Assembly: GCF_003460505.1 (NCBI RefSeq)
Contig: NZ_QTVG01000003.1
Coordinates: forward strand, 186,001-250,000
DNA from: Eubacterium sp. AF36-5BH
GTDB lineage: Bacteria; Bacillota; Clostridia; Lachnospirales; Lachnospiraceae
Direction: 5' to 3'
Length of the DNA: 64,000 nt
The notes under the pieces were generated by a model. The model saw only the letters and a list, made by a program, of their open reading frames with translations, had not been told where the DNA came from and made no database searches. A program made the position numbers and the translations under genes. Every line of letters starts with the position of its first letter. Within the stretch, counting starts at the first letter, position 1. Positions 17,307 to 24,295 of this stretch are shown here, piece by piece.

Positions 17307-20213
17307 CTATCTTGGAACTTCTACCATAATGTAAGCTTCTACCTGATCTAATTCAGCAATTTCGTTAAAGCCTTCAAATACAAGACCGCATTCGTAACCT
17401 GCTTTTACTTCCTTAACATCATCTTTGTATCTCTTAAGTGATGCAACAGGACCTTCGAAAATCTGCTTTCCGTCTCTTGTAATTCTAGCTGAACAGCCTC
17501 TCTGCATAAAGCCGTCTAATACGTAAGAACCACCGATGTTACCAACACCAGATGCCTTAAATATCTGACGGATTTCTGCATGACCAATAACTTTTTCTTC
17601 ATAAATTGGCTCAAGCATACCCTTCATGGCTCTTTCAATGTCTTCAATAGCATTGTAAATTACAGAGTAAAGTCTTAAATCAACATTTTCATTGTTTGCT
17701 GTAATTTCAGCCTGTGTGTCAGGTTTTACGTTAAATCCTAAAATAATTGCATTTGATGTAGATGCTAAAATAACGTCTGATTCGTTAATTGCACCAACAC
17801 CACCATGGATAATCTTAACTTCAACTTCATCATTTGAAAGTTTAAGTAAGCTCTGCTTAACTGCTTCAACTGAACCCTGAACGTCAGCCTTAACGATAAT
17901 GTTAAGTTCTTTTAATTCACCGGCTTCAATCTGTGAGTTAAGATCATCAAGAGAAATTCTAAATTTATTAGATTCCATAAGTTTTGCCTTGCTGTCTTCA
18001 ACGAATGTGTTAGCAAAGTCTTTTGCTTCTGAAGCTGTTTCTGTTGAAACGAAAACTTCACCTGCGTTTGGAACTCCGCTAAGACCTAAAATTTCAACAG
18101 GTGTTGAAGGACCGGCAGTCTTAATTCTATTTCCCTTATCATCTGTCATGGCTCTAACTTTACCATGGTTAGCTCCTGCTGCAATATGTGCACCTACTTT
18201 TAAAGTACCTTTCTGTACTAAAACTGTAGCTACAGGACCTTTACCTTTGTCAAGTTTTGCTTCAATAACAATACCTCTTGCCTGACGGTTTGGATTAGCC
18301 TTTAATTCTAATACGTCAGCCTGTAAAAGTACCATTTCAAGAAGATCGTCAATACCTTCTCTTGTGTGAGCTGAAACAGGAACCATTTCCACGTCTCCGC
18401 CCCAGTCAGATGCTAATAATTCATGTTCAGCAAGTCCCTGCTTAACTCTCTCAATATTTGCACCCGGCTTATCAATCTTGTTAATTGCAACAATTATTTC
18501 AATTCCTGCAGCCTTAGCATGGTTAATAGCTTCTACAGTCTGTGGCATAACACCATCATCAGCAGCTACAACTAAGATTGCAATATCTGTAGACTGTGCG
18601 CCACGCATACGCATTGATGTAAATGCTTCATGTCCCGGTGTATCAAGGAATGTAATTGTCTGGTCATTAATTTTTACAACTGAAGCACCGATATGCTGTG
18701 TAATACCACCTGCTTCACCTGAAATTACATTTGTTTCTCTAATTGCATCAAGAAGTGATGTTTTACCATGGTCTACGTGTCCCATAACACAAACTACAGG
18801 TGGACGTTTAACCATAAGTGATTCATCTTCTTCATCTTCTTTAAGAAGTTCTTCAATCATGTCTACTTTTTCTTCTTTTTCGCACATGATGTCATATCCT
18901 AAAGCGATTTCTTCTGCACTGTCAAAATCAATTTCTGTGTTAACAGTAACCATCTTTCCTTCTAAGAATAACTTCTTAATAAGTGTTGATGCTGTCATCT
19001 TCATCTTTTCTGCTAACTCGCCAATTGTAATAGCTTCAGGAACCTGAATAATCTTAATTTCTTCTTTCTTTTCTTCCTTCTTCTTTGGCTTTTCTAATGT
19101 AGGTTTAGAGAAATCACCCTTCTTGCCATTCTTACCTCTTCTGCCATCTTCGTAATTTTTCTTATTACGTTCCTGTCTATCCTGGCGGATTTTGTTTTCT
19201 CTATTCTTTCTGTTCTTATCCTGAATTGGTTCTGATGGGGCATCATTTCTGTCATTTCTTCTAAAGCCGCCTCTATCATTGTTTGGTCTGTTGCCATTAT
19301 TTCCGTTTCTGAAATTGCCTCTGTCATTGTTTCTGTTTCCGTTGTTGTTTCTGTTGTCATTTCTGCCATTTCCGTTACGGTCTTTGTTGAAATTACGGTT
19401 GTCTTTACGATTTCCATTGTTTCTGTCGTTATTTCTGTCATTGTTTCTATCGTTGTTATATCTTCCGTTATTTCTGTTGTTATTTCTATTGTTGTTTCTG
19501 TTATCGTTTCTGTTGTTATTTCTGTCGTTGTTTCTATTATCGTTTCTATCGTTATTTCTATTGTCGTTTGAACGATTATCTCTCTGCTGTCTGTTGTTGT
19601 TTACCTGTCTGTTATTATTGTTTTCCTTAGGCTGTTGTTTATTATCAGCCGGTTTTGTTTCTCTCTGTGCCATTTTTTCCGTAGTATTTACCTCTTGAAT
19701 TTTATTTTCTTTGTTTTCCACCTCTTTTACAGGTTCCTTTACAGGTTCCTTTACCACTTCTTTTGCCACTTCTTTTACTTCTACAGGTTTCTTTTCTTCT
19801 GCCTTAGGAGTAGTTTCTTTAGCCTGAACAGTTGTATCTTTTGGAGTTGTCTTTTCTTCAACTGCCTTTTCAACTGTTTCGTTAGGCTTAACATTTTCCT
19901 TTACTTCTTCTTTTACTTCAGAAGAATGTTTCGAACGATGTTTATGCTCTCCATCACTACTATGTCTACGTCTTCTTCTTTCACCTGTCTTAACAACACC
20001 TTTGCTTGTAATTAAAACTCTAGGTTTTGCCTTTTCTTCTTTTTTATTTTCAGATTTTGCTGAATGGAACTTCTTTTTCACAATTTCAATTGAAGCTTCG
20101 TCAATTGAACTTTGAGCTTTTACATCAATTCCTTTTTCTCCAAGCACTTCTATAATCTCTGAACTTTTTATATCTAATTCTTTGGCCAATTCATGTACTC
20201 TCATCTTTGACAT
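17307..20213 (-). CDS. infB: Translation initiation factor IF-2
   Basis: This GTPase places fMet-tRNA on the 30S subunit and promotes joining. The 968-aa protein has an IF2 N-terminal helical domain (1-50), a Lys/Glu-rich linker (about 55-190), a low-complexity Arg/Asn/Asp-rich stretch (about 190-340), a second IF2_N domain near 395-445, and the GTPase: G1 [10 protein letters not shown]3 [10 protein letters not shown]4 NKID, then beta barrels and the C2 fMet-tRNA binding domain. It is 13 bp after ylxQ. The extended N-terminus is much longer than in the shortest IF2s and has clear DNA-level repeats. Confidence 0.97.
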   Translation of the reverse strand: MSKMRVHELAKELDIKSSEIIEVLGEKGIDVKAQSSIDEASIEIVKKKFHSAKSENKKEEKAKPRVLITSKGVVKTGERRRRRHSSDGEHKHRSKHSSEVKEEVKENVKPNETVEKAVEEKTTPKDTTVQAKETTPKAEEKKPVEVKEVAKEVVKEPVKEPVKEVENKENKIQEVNTTEKMAQRETKPADNKQQPKENNNNRQVNNNRQQRDNRSNDNRNNDRNDNRNNDRNNNRNDNRNNNRNNNRNNGRYNNDRNNDRNNDRNNGNRKDNRNFNKDRNGNGRNDNRNNNGNRNNDRGNFRNGNNGNRPNNDRGGFRRNDRNDAPSEPIQDKNRKNRENKIRQDRQERNKKNYEDGRRGKNGKKGDFSKPTLEKPKKKEEKKEEIKIIQVPEAITIGELAEKMKMTASTLIKKLFLEGKMVTVNTEIDFDSAEEIALGYDIMCEKEEKVDMIEELLKEDEEDESLMVKRPPVVCVMGHVDHGKTSLLDAIRETNVISGEAGGITQHIGASVVKINDQTITFLDTPGHEAFTSMRMRGAQSTDIAILVVAADDGVMPQTVEAINHAKAAGIEIIVAINKIDKPGANIERVKQGLAEHELLASDWGGDVEMVPVSAHTREGIDDLLEMVLLQADVLELKANPNRQARGIVIEAKLDKGKGPVATVLVQKGTLKVGAHIAAGANHGKVRAMTDDKGNRIKTAGPSTPVEILGLSGVPNAGEVFVSTETASEAKDFANTFVEDSKAKLMESNKFRISLDDLNSQIEAGELKELNIIVKADVQGSVEAVKQSLLKLSNDEVEVKIIHGGVGAINESDVILASTSNAIILGFNVKPDTQAEITANNENVDLRLYSVIYNAIEDIERAMKGMLEPIYEEKVIGHAEIRQIFKASGVGNIGGSYVLDGFMQRGCSARITRDGKQIFEGPVASLKRYKDDVKEVKAGYECGLVFEGFNEIAELDQVEAYIMVEVPR

Positions 20214-20226
20214 ATACTACCTCCGT

Positions 20227-20526
20227 CTAACTTTCTAACAATCTGTTGATGGTTTCACTAAATCCTCTGTCCGTTATGGCTATTGACGCACGACTGTCAT
20301 TTCCAGTTGCCTCGCCTAATTCCTGCTTACTTCCGTAAACAAAACATGGAATCTTATAATATTTGCACTTGTTAAAAAACAGTTTCTTTGTATTATCTGA
20401 AGCTTCCTCTGAGACAATAACCAACCATGCCTTCTTTTGTTTTACCGCTTTTTCTACAGAAAATTCACCTGCAACAGTTTTTCCAGCCCTGGTTGCCAAG
20501 CCTATCATTGAAAAAACTTTATTCAT
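20227..20526 (-). CDS. ylxQ: YlxQ, L7Ae-family ribosomal-type RNA-binding protein
   Basis: A 99-aa L7Ae/L30e-fold protein that in the family binds kink-turn RNA. Visible are the segment GLATRAGKTVAGEFSVEKAV and VIVSEEASDNTKKLF. It lies in its standard place between ylxR and infB, with its start overlapping the ylxR stop by 8 bp, so translation is probably coupled. Confidence 0.92.
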   Translation of the reverse strand: MNKVFSMIGLATRAGKTVAGEFSVEKAVKQKKAWLVIVSEEASDNTKKLFFNKCKYYKIPCFVYGSKQELGEATGNDSRASIAITDRGFSETINRLLES

Positions 20527-20794
20527 TTGTATCTCCTAACTGTTCTTTTAATTTTTCAAAAATTTCACTGTCAACGGATACCTTTAATGTTTTTTCCAAA
20601 GCTTTTGTTTTCATGGCTTTTTCCAAACAATGCACATCTTCACATATATATGCACCTCTACCGTTTTGTTTTCCTGTTAAGTCAACAAAAACGTTGTTTT
20701 CCTTGTCTCTAACAATTCTTATTAGCTCTTTTTTTTCCTTTGACTGTCTGCAACCAATACATGTTCGCATTGGTATTTTTCTATTCTGCCCCAT
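20519..20794 (-). CDS. ylxR: YlxR (DUF448) nucleic-acid-binding protein
   Basis: A 91-aa protein of the YlxR family, reported as an RNase P modulator (RnpM) in Bacillus. Visible are RTCIGCRQSKEKKELIRIV with its CxxC, and the GRGAYICEDVHCLEKA motif. It lies 38 bp downstream of nusA and overlaps ylxQ, the conserved nusA-ylxR-ylxQ-infB order. Confidence 0.93.
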   Translation of the reverse strand: MGQNRKIPMRTCIGCRQSKEKKELIRIVRDKENNVFVDLTGKQNGRGAYICEDVHCLEKAMKTKALEKTLKVSVDSEIFEKLKEQLGDTNE

Positions 20795-20832
20795 GCCATA
20801 ATCTCCTATGTTCTAATTGAAGCCATCAGTTA

Positions 20833-22044
20833 CTATTCTTCTGTTGATTCCTCTGATGCTTCTTCTACTGAATCAGCTTCTTCGCTTTCTTCATCATATT
20901 CATCATCGTAATATTCTCCGTCGTAGTATTCGTCATCGTAATACTCTCCATCATAATACTCGTCATCATCATAATAATCATCTTCATCGAAAACATACTG
21001 AATGCCTTCTTCTTTTGCCTGTGACTCACTCTTAATATCAATCTTAAAACCTGTAAGCTTAGCTGCAAGTCTTGCATTCTGTCCTTCTTTACCAATTGCT
21101 AATGATAACTGTAAATCAGGAACTACAACTAAAGCTTCCTTATTATCAGGATCTGCTAAAACTGCAATAACTTTTGATGGGCTTAATGCATTTTCAATTA
21201 AGATAGCTGGGTTTTCACTCCAGTTAATGATATCGATTTTTTCATCCTGTAATTCTTCAACTACTGCATTTACTCTTGCGCCGTTAATACCTACACAAGC
21301 TCCAACAGGATCAACTGCTTCATTATTTGACCAAACAGCCATCTTTGTTCTTGAACCTGCTTCTCTTGCAATGCTCTTAATTTCAACTGTTCCGTCCTGA
21401 ATTTCTGTTACTTCCTGTTCGAATAATCTCTTAACAAGTCCCGGATGAGTTCTTGAAACATTAATTCTAGGTCCTCTACCATTATCTTTTACTTCAGTAA
21501 TATATAATTTAATTTTATCATTTGGTCTAAAGTATTCTCCCTTAGACTGTTCTTTTTCCATTAATACAGTATCGATTTTTCCAATGTTTACGCTAATGTT
21601 CTTTCCGTTAATTCTCTGAACTGTACCTGTAATAATATCATCCTGCTTTTCATAATATTCTTCATAGAGACTCTTTCTTTCTTCTTCTCTAATCTTCTGT
21701 AAAATACCATTCTTAGCACTCTGTGTAGCAATACGACCAAAATCCTTTGACTGAATTTCTACATTAACTGAATCTCCAATGTCGTATGATGCCTTAATAT
21801 TTCTTGCATCTTCCAATGAGATTTCACATACAGGATCCATAACTTCTTCAACTACTTCTTTCTGAGAATAAATATGGAAATCACCTGTTTCTCTATCCAT
21901 TGTTACTGCTACGTTATCTGCTTTATTAAAGTTGTTCTTGTAAGCAACTACCAAGTTACTTTCAATAGCTTCAAATAAAGACTCCTTGCTAATACCTTTT
22001 TCCTTTTCCAACACGTCTAATGCTGCAATTAATTCATTGTTCAT
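20833..22044 (-). CDS. nusA: Transcription termination/antitermination factor NusA
   Basis: This RNA-polymerase-associated factor promotes pausing and intrinsic termination. The 403-aa protein has the N-terminal RNAP-binding domain (1-130), S1 (about 135-200, ITGTVQRINGKNISVNIGK) and two KH domains (about 205-345, including GACVGINGARVNAVVEEL and LAIGKEGQNARLAAKLTG). It then ends in an acidic Asp/Glu/Tyr-rich tail of about 50 residues instead of the extra C-terminal repeats of proteobacterial NusA. It lies 15 bp after rimP. The leader upstream of rimP carries a terminator-like hairpin, so NusA feedback is plausible. Confidence 0.97.
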   Translation of the reverse strand: MNNELIAALDVLEKEKGISKESLFEAIESNLVVAYKNNFNKADNVAVTMDRETGDFHIYSQKEVVEEVMDPVCEISLEDARNIKASYDIGDSVNVEIQSKDFGRIATQSAKNGILQKIREEERKSLYEEYYEKQDDIITGTVQRINGKNISVNIGKIDTVLMEKEQSKGEYFRPNDKIKLYITEVKDNGRGPRINVSRTHPGLVKRLFEQEVTEIQDGTVEIKSIAREAGSRTKMAVWSNNEAVDPVGACVGINGARVNAVVEELQDEKIDIINWSENPAILIENALSPSKVIAVLADPDNKEALVVVPDLQLSLAIGKEGQNARLAAKLTGFKIDIKSESQAKEEGIQYVFDEDDYYDDDEYYDGEYYDDEYYDGEYYDDEYDEESEEADSVEEASEESTEE

Positions 22045-22059
22045 CTTTCCAATATCCTC

Positions 22060-22527
22060 CTAAAAATCAATAGTTAATCTAACAAGTGAAACATTCACTC
22101 TATCAAGAGCAATCTCACTTCCATCTTCATCTTCTATAGTAATTGTATCCTTGTCATAAGATTTCAATAAACCTACATACTGTTTGTTTCCGTTAAGGCT
22201 TCTATATAAATGTACTTCAATTTCCTCGCCAATACTTCTGTCAAAATCTCTGTCTTTTTTCAGTGGGCGACCAAGTCCTGGTGAACTTACTTCTAATATG
22301 TAAGCATCGCTAATAAAGTCTTCTTCGTCAAGTAAATCACTTAACTTACGGCTTACGCCTTCTAAATCATTAATTGTGATTCCACCCGGCTTATCAATAA
22401 AAGCTCTTAAATACCAGTTGCTTCCTTCTTTAACATATTCCACATCTACCATTTCATACCCTTTTTCTTCAACAATGGGTAACAGTAGTGCTTCTGTCTT
22501 TGCTTCGTATTCTTCTTTTCTAGACAC
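22060..22527 (-). CDS. rimP: Ribosome maturation factor RimP
   Basis: A 155-aa protein needed for 30S maturation; first gene of the nusA operon. Visible are the segments EEKGYEMVDVEYVKEGSNWY, RAFIDKPGGITINDLEGVSR, LEVSSPGLGRPLKKDRDF and the C-terminal SH3-like part. The start is a GTG (MSRKEEYEAK) with a perfect AAGGAGG 5 bp upstream. Transcription starts about 140 bp upstream from a consensus promoter. Confidence 0.95.
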   Translation of the reverse strand: MSRKEEYEAKTEALLLPIVEEKGYEMVDVEYVKEGSNWYLRAFIDKPGGITINDLEGVSRKLSDLLDEEDFISDAYILEVSSPGLGRPLKKDRDFDRSIGEEIEVHLYRSLNGNKQYVGLLKSYDKDTITIEDEDGSEIALDRVNVSLVRLTIDF

Positions 22528-22571
22528 CTTAACCTCCTTATTTGACTTTGCTGTGTTTGTTAGTATCTTTT

Positions 22572-22600
22572 ATTATAAAGAACATTTTCTAATGTTCTTT
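22572..22600 (-). promoter_or_regulatory. 10-bp perfect palindrome next to a TATAAT box upstream of rimP
   Basis: AAAGAACATT and AATGTTCTTT (22577-22586 and 22591-22600) form a perfect inverted repeat with a 4-nt centre. On the minus strand it runs directly into TATAAT (22572-22577). It could be a second leader hairpin or an operator over a secondary promoter whose -35 is poor. It lies between the leader terminator-like hairpin and the rimP ribosome binding site. Confidence 0.5.
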
Positions 22601-22614
22601 GAAAAATTTAACTA

Positions 22615-22646
22615 CATAACAAAGAGCGAACCTTTGCGGTTCGCTC
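22615..22646 (-). terminator. Terminator-like hairpin in the rimP-nusA leader
   Basis: GAGCGAACC at 22638-22646 (minus-strand reading) pairs perfectly with GGTTCGCTC at 22624-22632 around a 5-nt loop, followed by TTTGTTATG. The U-tract is interrupted, which is the type that depends on NusA. It lies about 25 bp after the predicted start of transcription and 95 bp before rimP, so it can attenuate the operon or end readthrough from the upstream dehydrogenase gene. Confidence 0.75.
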
Positions 22647-22674
22647 CTTCTACGCTAGTCAATATTCACTACAT

Positions 22675-22703
22675 AGTATACGACGTTATTATTTTCCTGT
22701 CAA
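22675..22703 (-). promoter_or_regulatory. Consensus promoter of the rimP-nusA-infB operon
   Basis: On the minus strand a perfect TTGACA (22698-22703) and TATACT (22675-22680) are separated by 17 bp. This is the closest match to the sigma-A consensus I noticed in the window. The predicted start is near 22668. Confidence 0.88.
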
Positions 22704-22838
22704 CCCCTGTAAAAATCGTAACTTTCATTGTAAAATTCATCTGCAACTTTCAGCTGCCTTCATTGATTCCAACTTTTATATCTGTTAAAATTATAATATT
22801 TATTCTTAACTTTAATATTGTGCAATCTTATCTGACTA

Positions 22839-23654
22839 CTATCTTACATTTTCAAAAATATCTATTTTTGTATGTTTGATAAACTGCTCATAAAATTTTA
22901 ACCCTAATACCGGAAAGAATTTTGAAGTAAAGTTCATAAACTTTGCATCTTTTCCTACTATTATTCTATTTTTCTGTTTTATTATCTTTTTTATAATCTT
23001 TGCAGCAACTTTATCAACATTATTTGCAATAATTTTCATCAACTTGCTTTCTGTCTTGTAATATTGACTTCTAAATATGTCTGTCATTATAAATCCCGGA
23101 CACACATATCCTATGTACATTTCTCTTCCAAGTTCCCCTATTAAAGTTTCTGTATAAGCTTTAACTGCGGCTTTGCTTGCACTATAGACACCTGTTCCAA
23201 CTAAAGGTGCAAGCGCTCCTGAACTTGATACATTAACAATCCCTGCCATAGTGGACTTTCTTAATATAGGTAGCATTGCGTTAATGGAATATCTGCAACT
23301 GTTAAAATTAACGTCCATGCATCTCTTAACCTGCTCTTCCGTATAATTAACTGACTTCTCAAAAGGTAATAACATACCTGCATTATTAATTAGCAAATCA
23401 ACGTTTATATTATTATAAGTAAGTTCTTCTCTAAATGTATTCCAATTTTCTTCCTGGCTCACGTCAAAAATCCAATATTTAAACTGATCTCTTAAATAAG
23501 ACAGTTCTTCTATTAAACTTTTCATTTTTTCTTCAGATTGTCCAATTCCTAAAACCATACATCCATGCTCTCTGATTAGCTGTAGCGTCATGGCTCTTCC
23601 TAATCCTGAGGATGCCCCTGTTATAAGAATTGTTTTTCCGTATATCCAGTCCAT
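22839..23654 (-). CDS. Short-chain dehydrogenase/reductase
   Basis: A 271-aa NAD(P)-dependent Rossmann-fold enzyme of the classical SDR type. The cofactor motif is TGASSGLGRA (about residues 12-21), NNAG is at about 89-92 (LLINNAGMLL), the catalytic Ser lies in VNVSSSGALA, and the YxxxK motif is YSASK. The substrate cannot be read from sequence; the GYVCPGFIMTDIF segment and hydrophobic C-terminal part resemble SDRs acting on acyl or sterol-like compounds, but this is weak. It is a single gene between tRNA-Glu (opposite strand) and the rimP operon. Confidence 0.85.
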   Translation of the reverse strand: MDWIYGKTILITGASSGLGRAMTLQLIREHGCMVLGIGQSEEKMKSLIEELSYLRDQFKYWIFDVSQEENWNTFREELTYNNINVDLLINNAGMLLPFEKSVNYTEEQVKRCMDVNFNSCRYSINAMLPILRKSTMAGIVNVSSSGALAPLVGTGVYSASKAAVKAYTETLIGELGREMYIGYVCPGFIMTDIFRSQYYKTESKLMKIIANNVDKVAAKIIKKIIKQKNRIIVGKDAKFMNFTSKFFPVLGLKFYEQFIKHTKIDIFENVR

Positions 23655-23678
23655 AAATTAAATCCTTTCAAAAATCAC

Positions 23679-23707
23679 TTGCAAAAATCCCTTTTGCTGT
23701 TTATAAT
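23679..23707 (+). promoter_or_regulatory. Promoter of tRNA-Glu
   Basis: TTGCAA (23679-23684) and TATAAT (23702-23707) are separated by 17 bp, ending about 20 bp before the mature 5' end of the tRNA. Confidence 0.8.
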
Positions 23708-23726
23708 AATACAGTAACATTTTTCA

Positions 23727-23798
23727 GGCTCGTTGGTCAAGTGGTTAAGACGCCGCCCTCTCAAGGCGGAATCACGGGTTCAATTCCCGTACGAGCTG
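23727..23798 (+). tRNA. tRNA-Glu (anticodon CTC)
   Basis: A full cloverleaf fits: acceptor GGCTCGT 23727-23733 with ACGAGCT 23791-23797 (one G-U pair), anticodon stem CCGCC 23753-23757 with GGCGG 23765-23769, anticodon CTC 23760-23762, and T-arm ACGGG 23774-23778 with CCCGT 23786-23790 around TTCAATT. The CCA end is not encoded. It reads GAG codons and lies on the opposite strand from its neighbours. Confidence 0.95.
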
Positions 23799-23806
23799 TT
23801 TTTTAT

Positions 23807-23830
23807 GCCCTTATTTTAAGGGCTTTTCTT
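23807..23830 (+). terminator. Terminator after tRNA-Glu
   Basis: GCCCTTA 23807-23813 pairs with TAAGGGC 23817-23823, followed by TTTTCTT. It lies 8 bp after the tRNA. Confidence 0.85.
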
Positions 23831-23843
23831 GTATTTAAAACTA

Positions 23844-23879
23844 TTCGTGTGATATTTCGTGTGATATTTCGTGTGATAT
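23844..23879. repeat. Three perfect 12-bp tandem repeats
   Basis: The unit TTCGTGTGATAT occurs three times in direct tandem (23844-23855, 23856-23867, 23868-23879), just downstream of the tRNA-Glu terminator in a 497-bp stretch without protein genes. Confidence 0.9.
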
Positions 23880-23990
23880 TTTCCGTTGCATTTTGCAATG
23901 TATAAAGCAACACGATTTTTTCAATTTTGATACAAATGTTATAGCACTTGCAATAATTGTAAAATTTAGCAATATTTTTGTAATTTTTTC

Positions 23991-24018
23991 TTTACTTATA
24001 ACAATTTTGTGATATAAT
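23991..24018 (+). promoter_or_regulatory. Promoter in front of the degenerate tRNA-like sequence
   Basis: TTTACT (23991-23996) and a perfect TATAAT (24013-24018) with a 16-bp spacer. It directs transcription into the tRNA-like remnant at 24026. Confidence 0.6.
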
Positions 24019-24025
24019 ATTCATT

Positions 24026-24078
24026 GTTAGCTCGAGTGGTCTTAGTTAATAATTGGGTTCGATTCCCATATGAGTTAT
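24026..24078 (+). pseudogene. Degenerate tRNA copy lacking the anticodon arm
   Basis: The 3' part (24054-24076) matches the last 23 nt of tRNA-Glu at 18 positions, including a complete T-loop TTCGATT with a TGGG/CCCA stem. The 5' part keeps TAGCTCG and AGTGGT from an acceptor/D-arm, but the anticodon arm is missing. Its promoter and a strong downstream terminator are intact, so it may still be transcribed as a short RNA. A relic of tRNA-Glu duplication or of an element that integrated there is the likely origin. Confidence 0.65.
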
Positions 24079-24119
24079 TTTTCTTTTTGTTTTATTATTA
24101 TTTTTATTTTTTTCATTTT

Positions 24120-24147
24120 ACATCTTTTTTAAAAGATGTATTTTCCT
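24120..24147 (+). terminator. AT-rich hairpin downstream of the tRNA-like remnant
   Basis: ACATCTTTT 24120-24128 pairs perfectly with AAAAGATGT 24131-24139, with ATTTTCCTTTT after it. It is a weak terminator at best. Confidence 0.4.
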
Positions 24148-24154
24148 TTTAGTT

Positions 24155-24196
24155 AGCACTGCTACCGAACATTCGGTATGCAGTGCTTTTTCTTTG
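24155..24196 (+). terminator. Strong terminator ending the tRNA-like transcription unit
   Basis: AGCACTGCTACCGAA (24155-24169) pairs with 24172-24187 with a single bulge, followed by TTTTTCTTT. On the minus strand the hairpin is followed by As, so it works for plus-strand transcription only. Confidence 0.88.
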
Positions 24197-24221
24197 TCTT
24201 TTATTTTATAAAAATTCAAAA

Positions 24222-24286
24222 TTTCAAATTTCAAACTTAAAATTAAATTTAAATTTATAATTCAAAATTAAATTTGAAATTTGAAA
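24222..24286 (-). repeat. AT-only inverted repeat after polC
   Basis: A perfect 14-bp inverted repeat (24222-24235 with 24273-24286) made of TTTCAAATTTCAAA-type sequence lies just after the polC stop codon; the stretch 24205-24295 is nearly all A and T apart from a few C or G. On the minus strand it is followed by a T-rich run and may act as a weak polC terminator. Confidence 0.5.
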
Positions 24287-24295
24287 CTCATAAAA

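Noticed and set aside
18478-19047. Plus-strand 189-codon frame in infB
   Set aside because: Antisense to a conserved IF2 GTPase domain; no ribosome binding site; composition is that of a mirror frame.
19279-19698. Plus-strand Leu/Phe-rich frame in infB
   Set aside because: A mirror of the Arg/Asn repeat region; repetitive antisense sequence creates long open frames by chance.
22577-22600. LexA (SOS) box
   Set aside because: The GAAC and GTTC halves are 10 bp apart instead of 4, and the downstream operon is not an SOS operon.
22376-22879. Plus-strand 167-codon frame over rimP and the leader
   Set aside because: It runs antisense through rimP, its promoter and hairpin, and has no ribosome binding site.
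23844-23879. CRISPR-like array
   Set aside because: Units are only 12 bp, directly tandem without spacers, and there are no cas genes. The same applies to 38009-38107.
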